Positions 50,701-60,462 of a stretch of 64,000 bases of DNA are shown piece after piece. Source of the stretch: Flectonema sp. DT1601 (lineage: Eukaryota; Euglenozoa; Diplonemea; Diplonemida; Diplonemidae); assembly GCA_964019425.1 (NCBI GenBank), contig OZ025784.1, forward strand, positions 310,001 to 374,000, in the 5' to 3' direction. The number at the start of each line of letters is the position of its first letter. Positions within the stretch are counted from its first letter, which is position 1. A program made the translations under genes and the position numbers. The notes below the pieces were generated by a model. The model saw only the letters and a list, made by a program, of their open reading frames with translations, ran no database searches and had not been told where the DNA came from.

Positions 50701-51646
50701 CGAGGAGTACTGCAGCGAACTTAGGCCTTGTACCTCGTCCATTTTTGTTGACGGATCCCACGACCCTGTCAACTACACGGCAGGCGCAGCGGCAGTGCAG
50801 ATCACGCCGTGTGAACGGACCATGGCATCGAGACTTGTTGCAACGGAAAGTAGTTATAAAGCTGAACAGGTAACTCTGAAGCTGTTAATAAGTGAATTTG
50901 GAAAAGCAACCTCTGTCTTGGGTCCCAGATCTGGAATCACGAGAGTCTTCAGTGATTCTAAATCCAATCTGGATGAGCTGCGTGGTGGAATTGCGGCTCA
51001 GAGGAAGCTGAACTCTCTCTCGATACTAGAAGGGATAAGAAAATTAGACTCATTCGTACACCTTCAATTCATCCCAGCTCACGTGGGAATTGAACCGCAT
51101 GACAAGGCAGATGAACTGGCGAAAAAGATCTCAAAAGATGTTAAGAGCAAGCCGGTGTCAACGACTATGGACTTCTTCGCACATAAGTCAAGGATAGTGA
51201 GGGAAGCTAACAGAAAGCTGTTTGGTAAGATTATGGAGGGTTCAACAAGGGCGAAACCACCGATCAAACGGGTGATGCTTAGGCAGTATCTTGATGCTAC
51301 CGGAGGCCTGAGAGCGGCTCGATACCCCAAGGACATGCTGAGAGAATCAGAGATAAGGATAGCCAGGTTCAGAACGGGCTCTCACCCCCTGCTCAGGGTA
51401 AATGAACTACCGATAAAGTGCCCCTTCTGCAAAAGAACAGACTCTACTGCCAGACATCTAATATTTGATTGCGAGGATGGTGACGTGGTCCGCATTAGAG
51501 AAGGAACAATAAGATCAAACATTCAGGAAGCGAGAATTTCCGAGACCAAACTGAATCTTTCAATAATGTTTGCGACGAGAAATCTTCACGCCCTAGCAGG
51601 CTACTTATGGCATTTGGAACAACGAACAGGCTTATCAAACTGTTAA
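47783..51646 (+). CDS. LINE B ORF2: 2A motif, APE endonuclease, RT, RNase H, zinc motif
   Basis: The frame is open directly after the ORF1 TGA and has no in-frame ATG until 48077, which lies after the endonuclease residues N (SWNC) and E (LQET). So translation from 48077 would give a dead endonuclease, and entry must come from upstream. A 2A-like GDVERNPGP (47834-47860) sits between; release at its final Gly-Pro would give a 1,262-residue protein. Domains: endonuclease with GDFNAHH and SDHLPL; RT with FDFTEAFDR, KGVPQGSIVGPLL and YADDTA; RNase H with D (FVDGS), E (YKAEQ), D (FSDSKS) and D (DKADEL); zinc motif CPFC......RH....C near the end. All look intact. Confidence 0.88.
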   Translation, partial: LDGRDWAETRRRLLLLAGDVERNPGPRRRHDGPTSELRVISWNCRTINGREEFIGNILGKYNPDVLCLQETSVRKPLYHWNYITYRRDRPGRGGGIITMVKRGLQHACYEVCIPSVRGIVETLGVRINDEINVLNVYSPPSSKIDFDLFPLKRDERFIFAGDFNAHHKLWSKKTDTKGCQLLEWCRSNNLLIANDPGFVTLPRHGTSPDAILHHEELLLLHFGLIGDGSEHGSDHLPLAAVFDTFSPLETVNNQASKKSVWDFNTADWYSFRHDLDYRFSKVNSPPKVGIRAATFNRILLHVAKKNIRRRLRIQGKRRRMWNSSTPETKQAKGKFVAEKLAQGEGFAFAFKKIKDLDADGGQDVQIPEFSEDQLPSKFLDQFVKTSVRKRLKSPKLKPSDYVGACGPLVMSELERAIKKVKAGKAPGPDGIHGAMLKNLSATGRRFLLAVFNDSWLSARVPKVWKEGMIKPVYKPGKPKEKLSSYRPITLTSVVGKMLERIIYDRLMYWLTSNNALSSIQAGFRRGRNTCEQISLLVNALHGARKGGKSSILLSFDFTEAFDRINHVKLIAKMVAMGIPSPFIGWVANFLTRRKAKVSVNGNLSAYRTVTKGVPQGSIVGPLLYLIYVDDLAKKLEKTGCVSALYADDTACVVSNKDFKVTYRMAQLVLGLVDRWCKDNDMALSVSKTCGMPVDCPRNMYWRLGFPRTSGENFFRISREELAGMIRSNEEGRPLLGNGAMILKLGDTEVTKASELLELMPVGPDPTWVKLLTAVLMPMVDSVKYLGVHIDDDLTYGTQVDKLLDETRKGLVLLRKLEPFNFDFKTLNMIKNLYILSRILYGLESYGPFLTDEQLKPIDLNLRKIARKITGCGFNTRSLPLLWEANILPMRLQIEKQARIALFRYRSLDWVPSTKGIASGTWSSTLPAEDRNMEIQGIVMPDSIEPWIDVPNLEISCGYGHSKTGVAEVDKAKFEEYCSELRPCTSSIFVDGSHDPVNYTAGAAAVQITPCERTMASRLVATESSYKAEQVTLKLLISEFGKATSVLGPRSGITRVFSDSKSNLDELRGGIAAQRKLNSLSILEGIRKLDSFVHLQFIPAHVGIEPHDKADELAKKISKDVKSKPVSTTMDFFAHKSRIVREANRKLFGKIMEGSTRAKPPIKRVMLRQYLDATGGLRAARYPKDMLRESEIRIARFRTGSHPLLRVNELPIKCPFCKRTDSTARHLIFDCEDGDVVRIREGTIRSNIQEARISETKLNLSIMFATRNLHALAGYLWHLEQRTGLSNC
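47834..47860 (+). other. 2A-like ribosome-skipping motif
   Basis: Translates to GDVERNPGP, preceded by RRRLLLLA: a match to the 2A consensus D(V/I)ExNPGP with the usual hydrophobic run before it. 2A-like sequences are known at the N terminus of LINE proteins in trypanosomes (L1Tc) and some animals. Confidence 0.85.
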
Positions 51647-51952
51647 CTGATTGGTAGTTGCTAATTCATTAGTATCATTCTCCCTTATCACACTCCTTAA
51701 TCATCTCCTAATTTCTCTGAGGACATCCACAGAGCTTCATGGCTCGTAGGTAACCCAGTGGTCTTTGGCCACCGTCCCTGTACTGATCCTTCGCTTTATA
51801 TTAACTGTGTCTTGAGATTCCTATCCGGGGAAGTCCTCCAACGGACTCAGGACAGTTGCGCTTGTTTTTACTTGTTTACTTTATCAAAAAATAAGAAGGG
51901 CAAGAATGCTCAGAACGAAGAAAAATAAAGTGGAAAGACAGGGGGGATGTGA

Positions 51953-51988
<36 letters not shown>

Positions 51989-51989
51989 A

Positions 51990-52600
51990 GAAACTTTTTA
52001 TTATTATTGGATCTCATCACTTACTTAGAATTAAAGAAGTTCCTCGGATGTGTCTCTTTTGTCAAAGAACGGAGTCTTCACCACGTCATCTGATACTGGA
52101 ATGCACTGCTGCGGCGCTGATGTACATTCGAAAAGGAACTATTGGTGAAATTATTGAGGAAGCAAGAATCTCGAAGACTGCCTTGAGTCTTCCGTTCATG
52201 TTTGCTACACGTAACTTGCATGCCCTTGCCGGATTCATATGGAACATGGAGCAATGGGTTCAAACCTGACAGCACTCAGCTGTAGTTAAACAAGTCAATA
52301 CTATTATCTTTTAGTATACATCTTCTCCATTCTTTCTCCTTATCTCCTAATTCTATGAGGACAACCGTAGGGCCCTTTCGGCTCGCAGGTGACCCAGTGG
52401 TCTTTGGCCACCGTCTTTACGTTGATCTCTCGCTTTGCAAGCACAGTGTCAGGAGCTGCCGATCCGTGGAGGTCCTCTAACGGACTCCTGACAGTTGCAC
52501 GCGTATCTTTGTCTTGTTAAAAAAAATAAGAAGAGCGTTGGTGCTCAGAATATAAAAAAAGCAAAATGAAAGAGAGACAAGAAAGATGTGACAAAATAAA
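51990..52600 (+). mobile_element. LINE copy B2, 5'-truncated relative of B
   Basis: Frame to 52269 matches the last ~90 residues of B ORF2 (C-x2-C motif CLFC, RH....C, MFATRNLHALAG) with clear divergence, followed by a 3' untranslated part sharing the blocks CCCAGTGGTCTTTGGCCACC and the hairpin at 52471-52486. It ends in an A-rich tail (about 52585-52606). Dead by 5' truncation. Confidence 0.85.
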
Positions 52601-52670
52601 AAAATAAAGAAATCTTTAATTTAAATTCTAAAGAAATAATATTTCTTTTTATTATTATTTTCTTTTTTCT

Positions 52671-54288
52671 TGGTGTTGAAAGCTTTGCTTGGATGCTACC
52701 AAAAGAGTGCTTCGAACAACTGGAATTACTGGTAAACAGGGCAGTGAGGCTGGTAACTGGATGTCTGCGGAGCACCAAACTACAGAGACTTTACAAAGAA
52801 GCCGATACGCCAAGACTAAAGGAACACATCCAGTATAAGATGTGTAGAACTTACGAACGTTTCAAATTGAGTCCGTTCCTACCGACTCGCAAGCTGACGA
52901 GAACAGGGAGTTCAGAATTATACCAAAAATCAAAATGGGGATGGAATGTCTGGATAGACTATGTCTCTGGTGTCCCTGGCCTTGACAATTACCGGAGCAT
53001 TACCAACCTGGAAGTGAACCCAGAACACTACACTCTCCCTCCATGGAAAAGTACTAGTGCGATGAGATTCACATATTCAAGTAACAAGGAAGAGGCTGAA
53101 CAGCGAGAAGCTGAACTACCAACTCACGAGATGAAAGTCTACACTGACGGGTCGATAAGACACAAATCCGAGACTTACATGACAGACTCGGCTGCCGCTG
53201 TGGTCATAGTAAAAGAAAGCAAGATGCGTCTACTTGGATATAAAATACCAGTAGCGGGTTCCTCTTATAGGACCGAGCAGATTGCAGTAAAACTGGCGTT
53301 GGAAAATTTAGTTCAGGTGGCGGAGGATGAACATGAATCTCTAACAACAACGACGCACCTGTTGACTGATTCGATGTCAGTCATGCAGGCATTGGAACAA
53401 GGGCCATATAAACAAAGGTCCCCAATGAACAAAAAGATCTGGAAGTTGGCAATGAAACTGGAGAAGAAGGGAATCCAAGTCAACATGCAGTATGTACCGG
53501 CACACAGAAACGTGCGGTACAACGAAGTAGCGGACCAACTGGCGAAATTCGCTGCAGGCCTGAAGGAAGATCCACCTCACGAAGATGTTATTATTAAACA
53601 ACTGCCGACTCAACTTGACATGGGAACATTGATGACGTTTCACAAGCGGAGAAAACGGGAGAACTGGATCGGACCGGGAGAGGTAAGACACCCTCCGTAC
53701 ATCGAAGCTCTAACACGACCAGAGGAAGTACTGATGTCACGCTTTAGAGTGGGACATTGCAGATCTCTGATAATCAAAGGACTGAACGAGATGTGCTTTT
53801 TCTGTAAACTTGGAAAGGCGACAGCACATCATGTATTATTTATATGCGAACATTGGTGTATAGAAACCTTGAGAGAAAAATACATCAGTCACATGATGAA
53901 TGACAAGGGAGAGGAAGCATGCCAACTGGAGGACTGCTACTTACCTGCGAATCAACAGCAGATGACTGGTTTTGTCACAACCTTAGACAGACTGGCACAA
54001 TTATTAGGACGGTAGTATTATTAAAACATCGACATTTCGAATATCAACATTGAAGGCATCATTGCAACACATCTGAAGTCGTCCAAGTGGACAAATTATT
54101 CTGTAGTATTAGTTTTAAGTTATCAAAACAAAGAAAGGAGATACGAAGCCTACGGGATTCCCACCCCCAACCCCCAAAACAAAGAAAGTAAGAAAGAAAG
54201 AAAGAAAAAGAACAGCCGCGCCTAACAGCGCAATCAGCATCACAGACTCACGGGTCGTGGTGCACTCAAAAAAAAAAAAAAAAAAAAA
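52671..54288 (+). mobile_element. LINE copy A2, 5'-truncated, diverged relative of A
   Basis: Starts in the thumb/connection region of RT and runs through RNase H and the zinc motif to an A run (54269-54288). Separated from B2 by about 65 bases of AT-rich DNA. Same blocks in the 3' untranslated part as A (GAAGCCTACGGG, CCGCGCCTAACAGCGCAA). Confidence 0.88.
52693..54015 (+). CDS. LINE A2 ORF2 remnant (RNase H and zinc motif)
   Basis: 440 residues in one open frame. RNase H with YTDGS, YRTEQ, LTDSMS and EVADQLAK catalytic positions kept; zinc motif CFFC......HH....C. About two thirds identical to A over this part, so it comes from an older or separate subfamily. RT catalytic core is missing by truncation. 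The frame is still open, as expected either for a fairly young insertion or by chance. Confidence 0.8.
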   Translation: MLPKECFEQLELLVNRAVRLVTGCLRSTKLQRLYKEADTPRLKEHIQYKMCRTYERFKLSPFLPTRKLTRTGSSELYQKSKWGWNVWIDYVSGVPGLDNYRSITNLEVNPEHYTLPPWKSTSAMRFTYSSNKEEAEQREAELPTHEMKVYTDGSIRHKSETYMTDSAAAVVIVKESKMRLLGYKIPVAGSSYRTEQIAVKLALENLVQVAEDEHESLTTTTHLLTDSMSVMQALEQGPYKQRSPMNKKIWKLAMKLEKKGIQVNMQYVPAHRNVRYNEVADQLAKFAAGLKEDPPHEDVIIKQLPTQLDMGTLMTFHKRRKRENWIGPGEVRHPPYIEALTRPEEVLMSRFRVGHCRSLIIKGLNEMCFFCKLGKATAHHVLFICEHWCIETLREKYISHMMNDKGEEACQLEDCYLPANQQQMTGFVTTLDRLAQLLGR

Positions 54289-54317
54289 TCTTTTTTCTTT
54301 TAAATTTATAATAAATA

Positions 54318-55232
54318 ACAACAAAGACGCATATTCTAACTGACTCAATGTCGCTAATACAGGCACTTGGGCGAGGACCTGAAGAACAGAAATCTGCTAC
54401 AAACGCATCAATCTGGAAGTTAGCACTGAAACTGGAACACAGAGGTGTTAATATTAACATGCAGTATGTCCCAGCACATATGGATGTGCTGTATAATGAA
54501 ATAGCAGACAAGGTGGCAAAACACGCTGCAAGTACGATAAAGAAACCTCCAGATGACAGTGTGGTACTCGAGGGTTTAGTTACTAGACTGGATATGGGAA
54601 CCCTTATGACTTTTCACAAGAGAAGAAAACGAGAGGAGTGGATTGGAGCCGGCGAACAGAGGCATCCACCTTTTGTAGAAGAACTGACGAGACCACAAGA
54701 AGTCCTAATGTCCCGCTTCAGAGTTGGACACTGTAGATCTCTTAAACTAAAAGGAATAAACGAACAGTGCATCTTCTGTCATGGAGATACTGCAACACCG
54801 CATCATGTGCTTTTCAAGTGCAACCACTGGTGTATCCAAAAGATGAGATCATTGTACATACACAGCATGATTAATACCGAAACTGGTGAAGTAGTGAGTA
54901 AAGTAGAGGACTGCTTCTTAAAGGGGAATCAACGCAGCATGTCCAACTTTGTAGTGGTACTGGACCAAATAGCTGAAATACTCGGAAGACCTGGAAATCC
55001 ATAATTTAAAGATGCGGTTCTTAGACCAAATGAGGAAGTAAACTGAACTCTTTAGTAATTGATAAAGAAAGAAAACAAAGAAGATACGAAGCCTACGGGA
55101 ACCCCCCATCCCATCCCCAATCCCCACAAAAAGAAAGTTTACAGAAGAAAGAAAGAACAACCGCGCCTAACAGCGCAAACAGCAAAGCAGGTCGAAGGAA
55201 CCTGCAGTGCACACAAAAAAAAAAAAAAAAAT
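54318..55232 (+). mobile_element. LINE copy A3, 5'-truncated, nearly identical to A
   Basis: Corresponds to 43700-44617 of copy A, starting in RNase H. Six differences in 218 residues. Frame 54348-55004 is open. It ends in an A run (about 55215-55231). It lies about 29 bases after the A run of A2. Confidence 0.93.
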
Positions 55233-55308
55233 AAAAAAAGAGAGAAATGATCTTTGTCAAAACCTTTTATTTATTCTGTACTTTATTGATTTCCAATAAT
55301 TAACAACT

Positions 55309-57010
55309 ATGACATTGGATCCAGGCCTATTTGGCCTGATGCTGGAGAAGATGGTGGGCATGCTCGGTGAGATGCAGAAGGGTTTGAATGTAAAGGGGTT
55401 ACTAAACGCAACGGGGGAGAGAAGCCATCGGTGGATTTATCGCCGATGAATGAGGAATGGGCGAGGGTTTGCGGCCCAAGGTAGTGAAGCGCAAGCCTGA
55501 GCCGGCTCAAGCGCTGAATTCGTTTAGTGGACTGAAGGAGGTCCGATGTGATGGGAAGGCAGCAACTAATTTACCGAATGTGCAAGAGAAGCGGTGGGAC
55601 TGCCAACTCCGTGATGATGACTGGTCTGTTCCAATAATTTCGATGTCAGGCGTGTTTAACACGTCGATTACGTGTGGTGTGTCACTGGGCACGGCCTCTG
55701 ATGTAGATGCGATGATTAAACTCCGACCGGGAAACCTCTCGGTAATTTGCAAGAAAAACCCTGGGGGCGGTAAGAAGATACAGTTCCCGGCGGTGGTAAA
55801 CGACGGTGTGCTGACACATCGGACCGGTTGGATTGTATCAACCGGGAAACCAGCTACCCTCTTCCGTGGAGACGCTCTGACTGCCGGTGACAATCGAGTG
55901 GTATTGTTCCACCACCACGCGCTCCACTCCAACGACAAGGTACCTTCACCTAATGAGTTGTGCAAGAAGGCTTCTGACTACTACACAGCAGTCACGAACA
56001 TGCCCATCGAGCCGCACCTCTTGTGGCCTGCCAACAAGAAGGAATCAGACCCTCATGTTAAGTCTGTGAACATGAGGGTGCCAGCAGACGCTGTTGACGC
56101 CTTGAGAAGGGCAAGTGGGAGTGGTGGGTACTTCTTATCAGTGCCGAATTTCGCAGACACAGCACCGTGCAGGTCGTCAATCCAGCTCACGGTGGATTTT
56201 AAGTTAGCCTCATCGCTAGCCGGTGAACTCCGGTTACCTCTGAGGTTCTACCGCCACTCACGCAAGCTGGGGATTGTGTGTCTGAAGACCGACGAAGATT
56301 ACGTGCGATCGAAGCTGGGTGAGAATGCACTGCCGCCTCCACCTGAAGGCCTCAAGTTCTGTTTGAGGAGCCGAGCAATTGATGCGATGAGTTCGCTGGA
56401 AGTAGTGCAGGTCTGTGCTCACCAAGGGTGGGAGATTAACGTCGTTGCTCGGTACAGGGGCAGAAAGGAGCTTCCTAAGATGATTGTAGTGGCCAAGGAG
56501 AAACCCAAGAGTAACTTCATCATTCTTCGTGATGACATGATCACAATCAAAGAGGTGGGTCTCGGCAAGCAGAATCCCGATAAGATGGACCTGGACGAGT
56601 TTCCTCACCTCTGTCAACCTAACGCTGCGCCATCTGTTGGAATTGATTTATCACCACCGCCTGTTTCTCAGCAAAATCAGCAAAATCAGCAATATCTGCA
56701 GACGCTACAATCGAACAAACAGCAGCTGCCCCTACCGCCTTCGCAGTACAACTGTCAACAATCCGACATTTCTAAATTGGTATCGCAGGTTACTGAACTA
56801 ACGGCTGCTGTGAAGAGTCTACGGCAGGACCTTGCTGAAGAGAGGGATGCGAATAGATGTCTTCGAAAGGAGATTGAGTCCCTGAATAACGATAAAGGAT
56901 CGGGTTCTCAGAGGCTGACGGTCTCAAGTAGGCAACGAGCTAACTCTGTTGCTGCTACTAAGTCTGAAATGGCTGACCGGAATGAGAAACGGGACTACTC
57001 GAGGAATTAA
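55309..57010 (+). CDS. LINE C ORF1 (frame changes near the N terminus)
   Basis: The main open frame starts at the ATG 55457 (517 residues). An upstream ATG at 55309 opens a frame that begins MTLDPGLFGLMLEKMVGMLG and stops at 55449; the two parts are in different frames, so the N terminus seems to have been broken by small indels. The main part has a globular region (about 40-350) with two similar alpha/beta units, then a Gln-rich linker and a coiled coil (about 435-490). The order is the reverse of B ORF1, where the coiled coil comes first. No known domain recognised. Confidence 0.65.
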
Positions 57011-57027
57011 CAACCACTTCCAATTGA

Positions 57028-60000
57028 CTCTTTATTGGGCCGTCCTTGGAGTACTATTATTCTGTGAGTGGGCTTCTGGAACTCTATCGTAGTGGTTTTC
57101 CGAGACACCCTGGTCCGATGTCTGATATATCGCCGCTGAGAATACTTAGTTGGAATGCGCTGTCGATGGTAAAGCACCATGAATCTCTGGTACGGCTCGT
57201 TCAATCGGCTAATCCTGACATCCTCCATATTCAAGAAACTTGGCTCACTGATCTGGTTCTTGATGAACAGATTCAACTTCAGGGATACACCTGCTTCCGT
57301 AGGGACAGAATCAGATTAAATTTTGATGGCAAGGCAAAACGCGGTGGTGGACTGGCGACTTTCTGCAGGGACTCCCTTGTGGTCAGGAGATTATCGGATC
57401 CAACTGAGCGTAATTCACCGTTTGAGGTGTTAGTTGTCGAGGTAATGACAGATATCGGTCCGATTACGTCTTCTAATGTGTATATTCCGCAGAATTTCTT
57501 GGTGCCGACCTCTGTTGTCTTCGGTGAAGTAGTATGTGGAGATTTCAATGCTCACCATCGGTCGTGGTCGAGGGTGGTTCCAACAAGTAGTTCGTCGCGA
57601 GGTCTGTCAGTTCTTGATTGGATTAACGGAAATGGACTGCAGATTTGCGATGTTCCGCTGGATACAAGACCTTGTTCAGAGACTTCACCTGATTTGTTTC
57701 TTGTCGACAGCAATATTGAGGTGTTGAATGTACACCAGTACAGTGCGTCTGATAGTGGGTCCGACCACACGCCAATAGTGGTTGACATCTCGGTATATCC
57801 GGGCTGCTCACAAATTACCACTCCCGCTCACCGCCGCTGGTTCTACAACAAGTTCGAGGATGAGCACTGGGTCTCATTTCGCGTGCTAACTGAAGCGCGA
57901 GCTCATCGTTTGGAGGGGATGTCTAATGTGAACAAGCTTGGATGTGAATTTATTAGTCTAATTGAGGAGGTGGCTATTGAAACGCTTCCAAACAAATGGT
58001 TCAAATCTGATACGAAGCGGAGGAAGAAATTACCTAAGCTGAGACCTGATCTTATTGCGAAAATTGGTTCTTCAAAAGGAGCGGCCTGGGCCTTCGACAA
58101 GCTGCGGGAACTCAGGGGCGGTCGGTCCAATTCAAAGGAAGTTCCGGTAGCTGCTGATGATTTACTCGACCATTTCTTTGGTGATTCAAAATCCTCACCG
58201 TTATTAGTTCCTGATTCGAAGCCTGCTGATTATGATGACTCAAGCTGTGGTTCTTTTTCGATTCATGAGTTATACACGGTACTGAAGTCATTGACTCCCT
58301 CCCACGGGTCTGGTTTAGATTCTGTTTCTAATAATATGCTGCTTAACTTGGGTCCCCGTATGCTCCTACTATTGCTTAGACTCGCCTCGCTATCTTTCAG
58401 GAGGGGTATCTTTCCCTCTTGCATGAAAAAGGCCAAGGTGATTATAATTCCGAAGGGAGGGGATCGTGACCCGCTTCTTCCGTTTTCTTACAGACCAATC
58501 TCTTTGACGTCAATTGTTTCGAAGTGCTTGGAGTCGCTTGTGGGTAATCGATGTGAACATTTGTTGGAGGGGAAGTTGGACCCTAGGCAGTCTGGTTTTA
58601 CGCCGGGCAGAAATGTAGAAGAGAACATCTCGCTATTGGTGGATGCGGCTTCCGGTGTGCAGAAACTCTATGATGGTTATGGAGCGATCATCCTCTTTGA
58701 TATCTCTGGGGCATTCGATAACGTGGATCATCAAATACTCGTTGATAGATTGGTAGCTGTCCTGCCGGTTCCGTATGTTAAATGGCTTGCGAACTATCTT
58801 TCGGATAGAAATGTGAGTCTGTCTCTGGGATTAGATAGTGGATCCAGATCGTGTACGAAGGGGGTCCCTCAAGGATCTGTGCTTGGTCCTCTCTTATTTC
58901 GGATCTTTGTCGACTCCCTGCCAGGTCTAATAAGTGATGCTGATCTCAGTGTTCTGTTTGCTGATGATCTTGCCGTGTTTCTGCAACATGAGAAGATAGA
59001 TGGGATCGAAGCGAAGGGCCTGTCCGTCATCTCTCAGATAGAAGGTTGGATGGTTTCCTCTAAGATGGAGGTAAACATGAAGAAAACAGAGTACGTTGCC
59101 TTTGGTAAGCGCATCTCTGGCTCCGATGTCGAATGGAGTAGGGCACCTCGCTTTTACTTCCCATCGTCTGTTGAAGAGTTACACATGCCTACAGGCTCTG
59201 CCGGTGCTCTCACTGAGAAGCTTTCTCCATCAATAGGGGCAGTTCTGGATCTCGCTGATGCTTTGCTGCCACTGGAGATTGATGGTTACCCGGTGACGAG
59301 ACGTTCTGACTTTGTCCGACTGGCCTGTGCTCGTAAGAGCAAAGGGTTCAGGCTGAAAGCAGCGATCCCGCTGAAACGTGTCAGGAGCGCGAAATACCTA
59401 GGAGTTATCATTGATGACTCGCTATGCTTCGACGAACAGGTGGATAAGATTGTGAAAACAATTCGAGCTGGTTGCGGTTTACTCAAAATGTTCTCTGCCT
59501 ATGAGGTCAAAACTGATACCCTTCGTCAGCTTGTAGATGGTGCAGTGTTATCTCGAGCGTTCTTTGGACTAAAGGCCTTTTCTCCCTTTTTGTCTGATGC
59601 TCAGATCAAGCGGATCGAAGCGTGCTTGCGTCATCTACGGATAAGACTCACTGGTTGCTCGTTCTCGACGAAGGATGTGGTGCTCACAGTTGAGTCGCGA
59701 ATTCCACCGCTGCAACAAACGATATCTAGGCTCCTTGCCCTAGTTCATGAAGATTTGCTAAGGCGACAACCTGAATGTCCTTCATGGAGGCTGTTTAACG
59801 GTGGTGAGAAGAAGAGACCATGGCAGACTAGAGTTGAAGCCTGTTCCTCGGAATTTTCTCTGTCAGAGCTTAGGTCCCAGAAAGTTCTGCCACATCAGTA
59901 CCCTCCGTGGTCGAAGCATCCTCCTTTGGTTGTAAACACGTCCTGCGGTTATGACAAGACTGACACACCTGAGGAGAAGTATACTGTGGCGATGACGACC

Positions 60001-60462
60001 CTCAATGAACTGCCCCCGTGTGTTGCTGAAGTCTACACTGATGCCTCGGTCTTCCATGACGAGGAGCGGGGATTATTATGTGGGGGGGCTGCTGTTCTGC
60101 TAGTTGCTGGCAAGGTCATTGAGAAGCTCTCCAAGTTCCAACCGTCCCTCACGATTTACAATGCAGAACAACTAGCACTATTGTCAGCCCTTGAACTACT
60201 AGAGGAGAATCTTCATGTTGTTTCGCATGGCGTGATTCATATTTTCAGTGATTGTCAGTCGGCGCTTGCCTCCCTGCATAGGGGGCCATCCAGGCAGTCA
60301 TCATCAACAAATCGTGAGATTTTTGAACGCTCAGTGCTTCTTGATAGGCCGTTGATTTTCCAACATGTCCCATCTCATTGTGGCATTGCAGGGAATGAAC
60401 TGGCTGATACACTGGCAAAGAAGGCAGCCTTGCAATCAGTTGACCCTGAAAACTCCGTATGA
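57028..60462 (+). CDS. LINE C ORF2: endonuclease, RT, RNase H
   Basis: Open from 57028; the first ATG is 57118, which directly follows the sequence PRHPGP, a weak 2A-like remnant. Endonuclease: SWNALS, IQETW, GDFNAHHRSW, SDHTPIV. RT: FDISGAFDNVDH, KGVPQGSVLGPLLF, FADDLAVF. RNase H: D (YTDAS), E (YNAEQ), D (FSDCQS), D (NELADT). All catalytic residues are present. The frame ends at 60462 shortly after RNase H, while the homologous continuation lies in another frame (see next entry). Confidence 0.88.
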   Translation, partial: LFIGPSLEYYYSVSGLLELYRSGFPRHPGPMSDISPLRILSWNALSMVKHHESLVRLVQSANPDILHIQETWLTDLVLDEQIQLQGYTCFRRDRIRLNFDGKAKRGGGLATFCRDSLVVRRLSDPTERNSPFEVLVVEVMTDIGPITSSNVYIPQNFLVPTSVVFGEVVCGDFNAHHRSWSRVVPTSSSSRGLSVLDWINGNGLQICDVPLDTRPCSETSPDLFLVDSNIEVLNVHQYSASDSGSDHTPIVVDISVYPGCSQITTPAHRRWFYNKFEDEHWVSFRVLTEARAHRLEGMSNVNKLGCEFISLIEEVAIETLPNKWFKSDTKRRKKLPKLRPDLIAKIGSSKGAAWAFDKLRELRGGRSNSKEVPVAADDLLDHFFGDSKSSPLLVPDSKPADYDDSSCGSFSIHELYTVLKSLTPSHGSGLDSVSNNMLLNLGPRMLLLLLRLASLSFRRGIFPSCMKKAKVIIIPKGGDRDPLLPFSYRPISLTSIVSKCLESLVGNRCEHLLEGKLDPRQSGFTPGRNVEENISLLVDAASGVQKLYDGYGAIILFDISGAFDNVDHQILVDRLVAVLPVPYVKWLANYLSDRNVSLSLGLDSGSRSCTKGVPQGSVLGPLLFRIFVDSLPGLISDADLSVLFADDLAVFLQHEKIDGIEAKGLSVISQIEGWMVSSKMEVNMKKTEYVAFGKRISGSDVEWSRAPRFYFPSSVEELHMPTGSAGALTEKLSPSIGAVLDLADALLPLEIDGYPVTRRSDFVRLACARKSKGFRLKAAIPLKRVRSAKYLGVIIDDSLCFDEQVDKIVKTIRAGCGLLKMFSAYEVKTDTLRQLVDGAVLSRAFFGLKAFSPFLSDAQIKRIEACLRHLRIRLTGCSFSTKDVVLTVESRIPPLQQTISRLLALVHEDLLRRQPECPSWRLFNGGEKKRPWQTRVEACSSEFSLSELRSQKVLPHQYPPWSKHPPLVVNTSCGYDKTDTPEEKYTVAMTTLNELPPCVAEVYTDASVFHDEERGLLCGGAAVLLVAGKVIEKLSKFQPSLTIYNAEQLALLSALELLEENLHVVSHGVIHIFSDCQSALASLHRGPSRQSSSTNREIFERSVLLDRPLIFQHVPSHCGIAGNELADTLAKKAALQSVDPENSV

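Larger units (their letters stand above)
44618..51986 (+). mobile_element. LINE copy B (ingi/L1Tc-like), ORF1 5' truncated, ORF2 complete
   Basis: Begins directly after the A run of copy A and ends in its own A run (51955-51986). Contains ORF1 (Gln-rich coiled coil plus unknown C-terminal domain), an in-frame TGA (47780-47782), a 2A-like motif (47834-47860), ORF2 with all domains, and a 3' untranslated part with a conserved hairpin (51832-51847). B2 and B3 are relatives. All catalytic residues of ORF2 are present. Base composition is higher in GC than in the host spacers. Confidence 0.9.
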
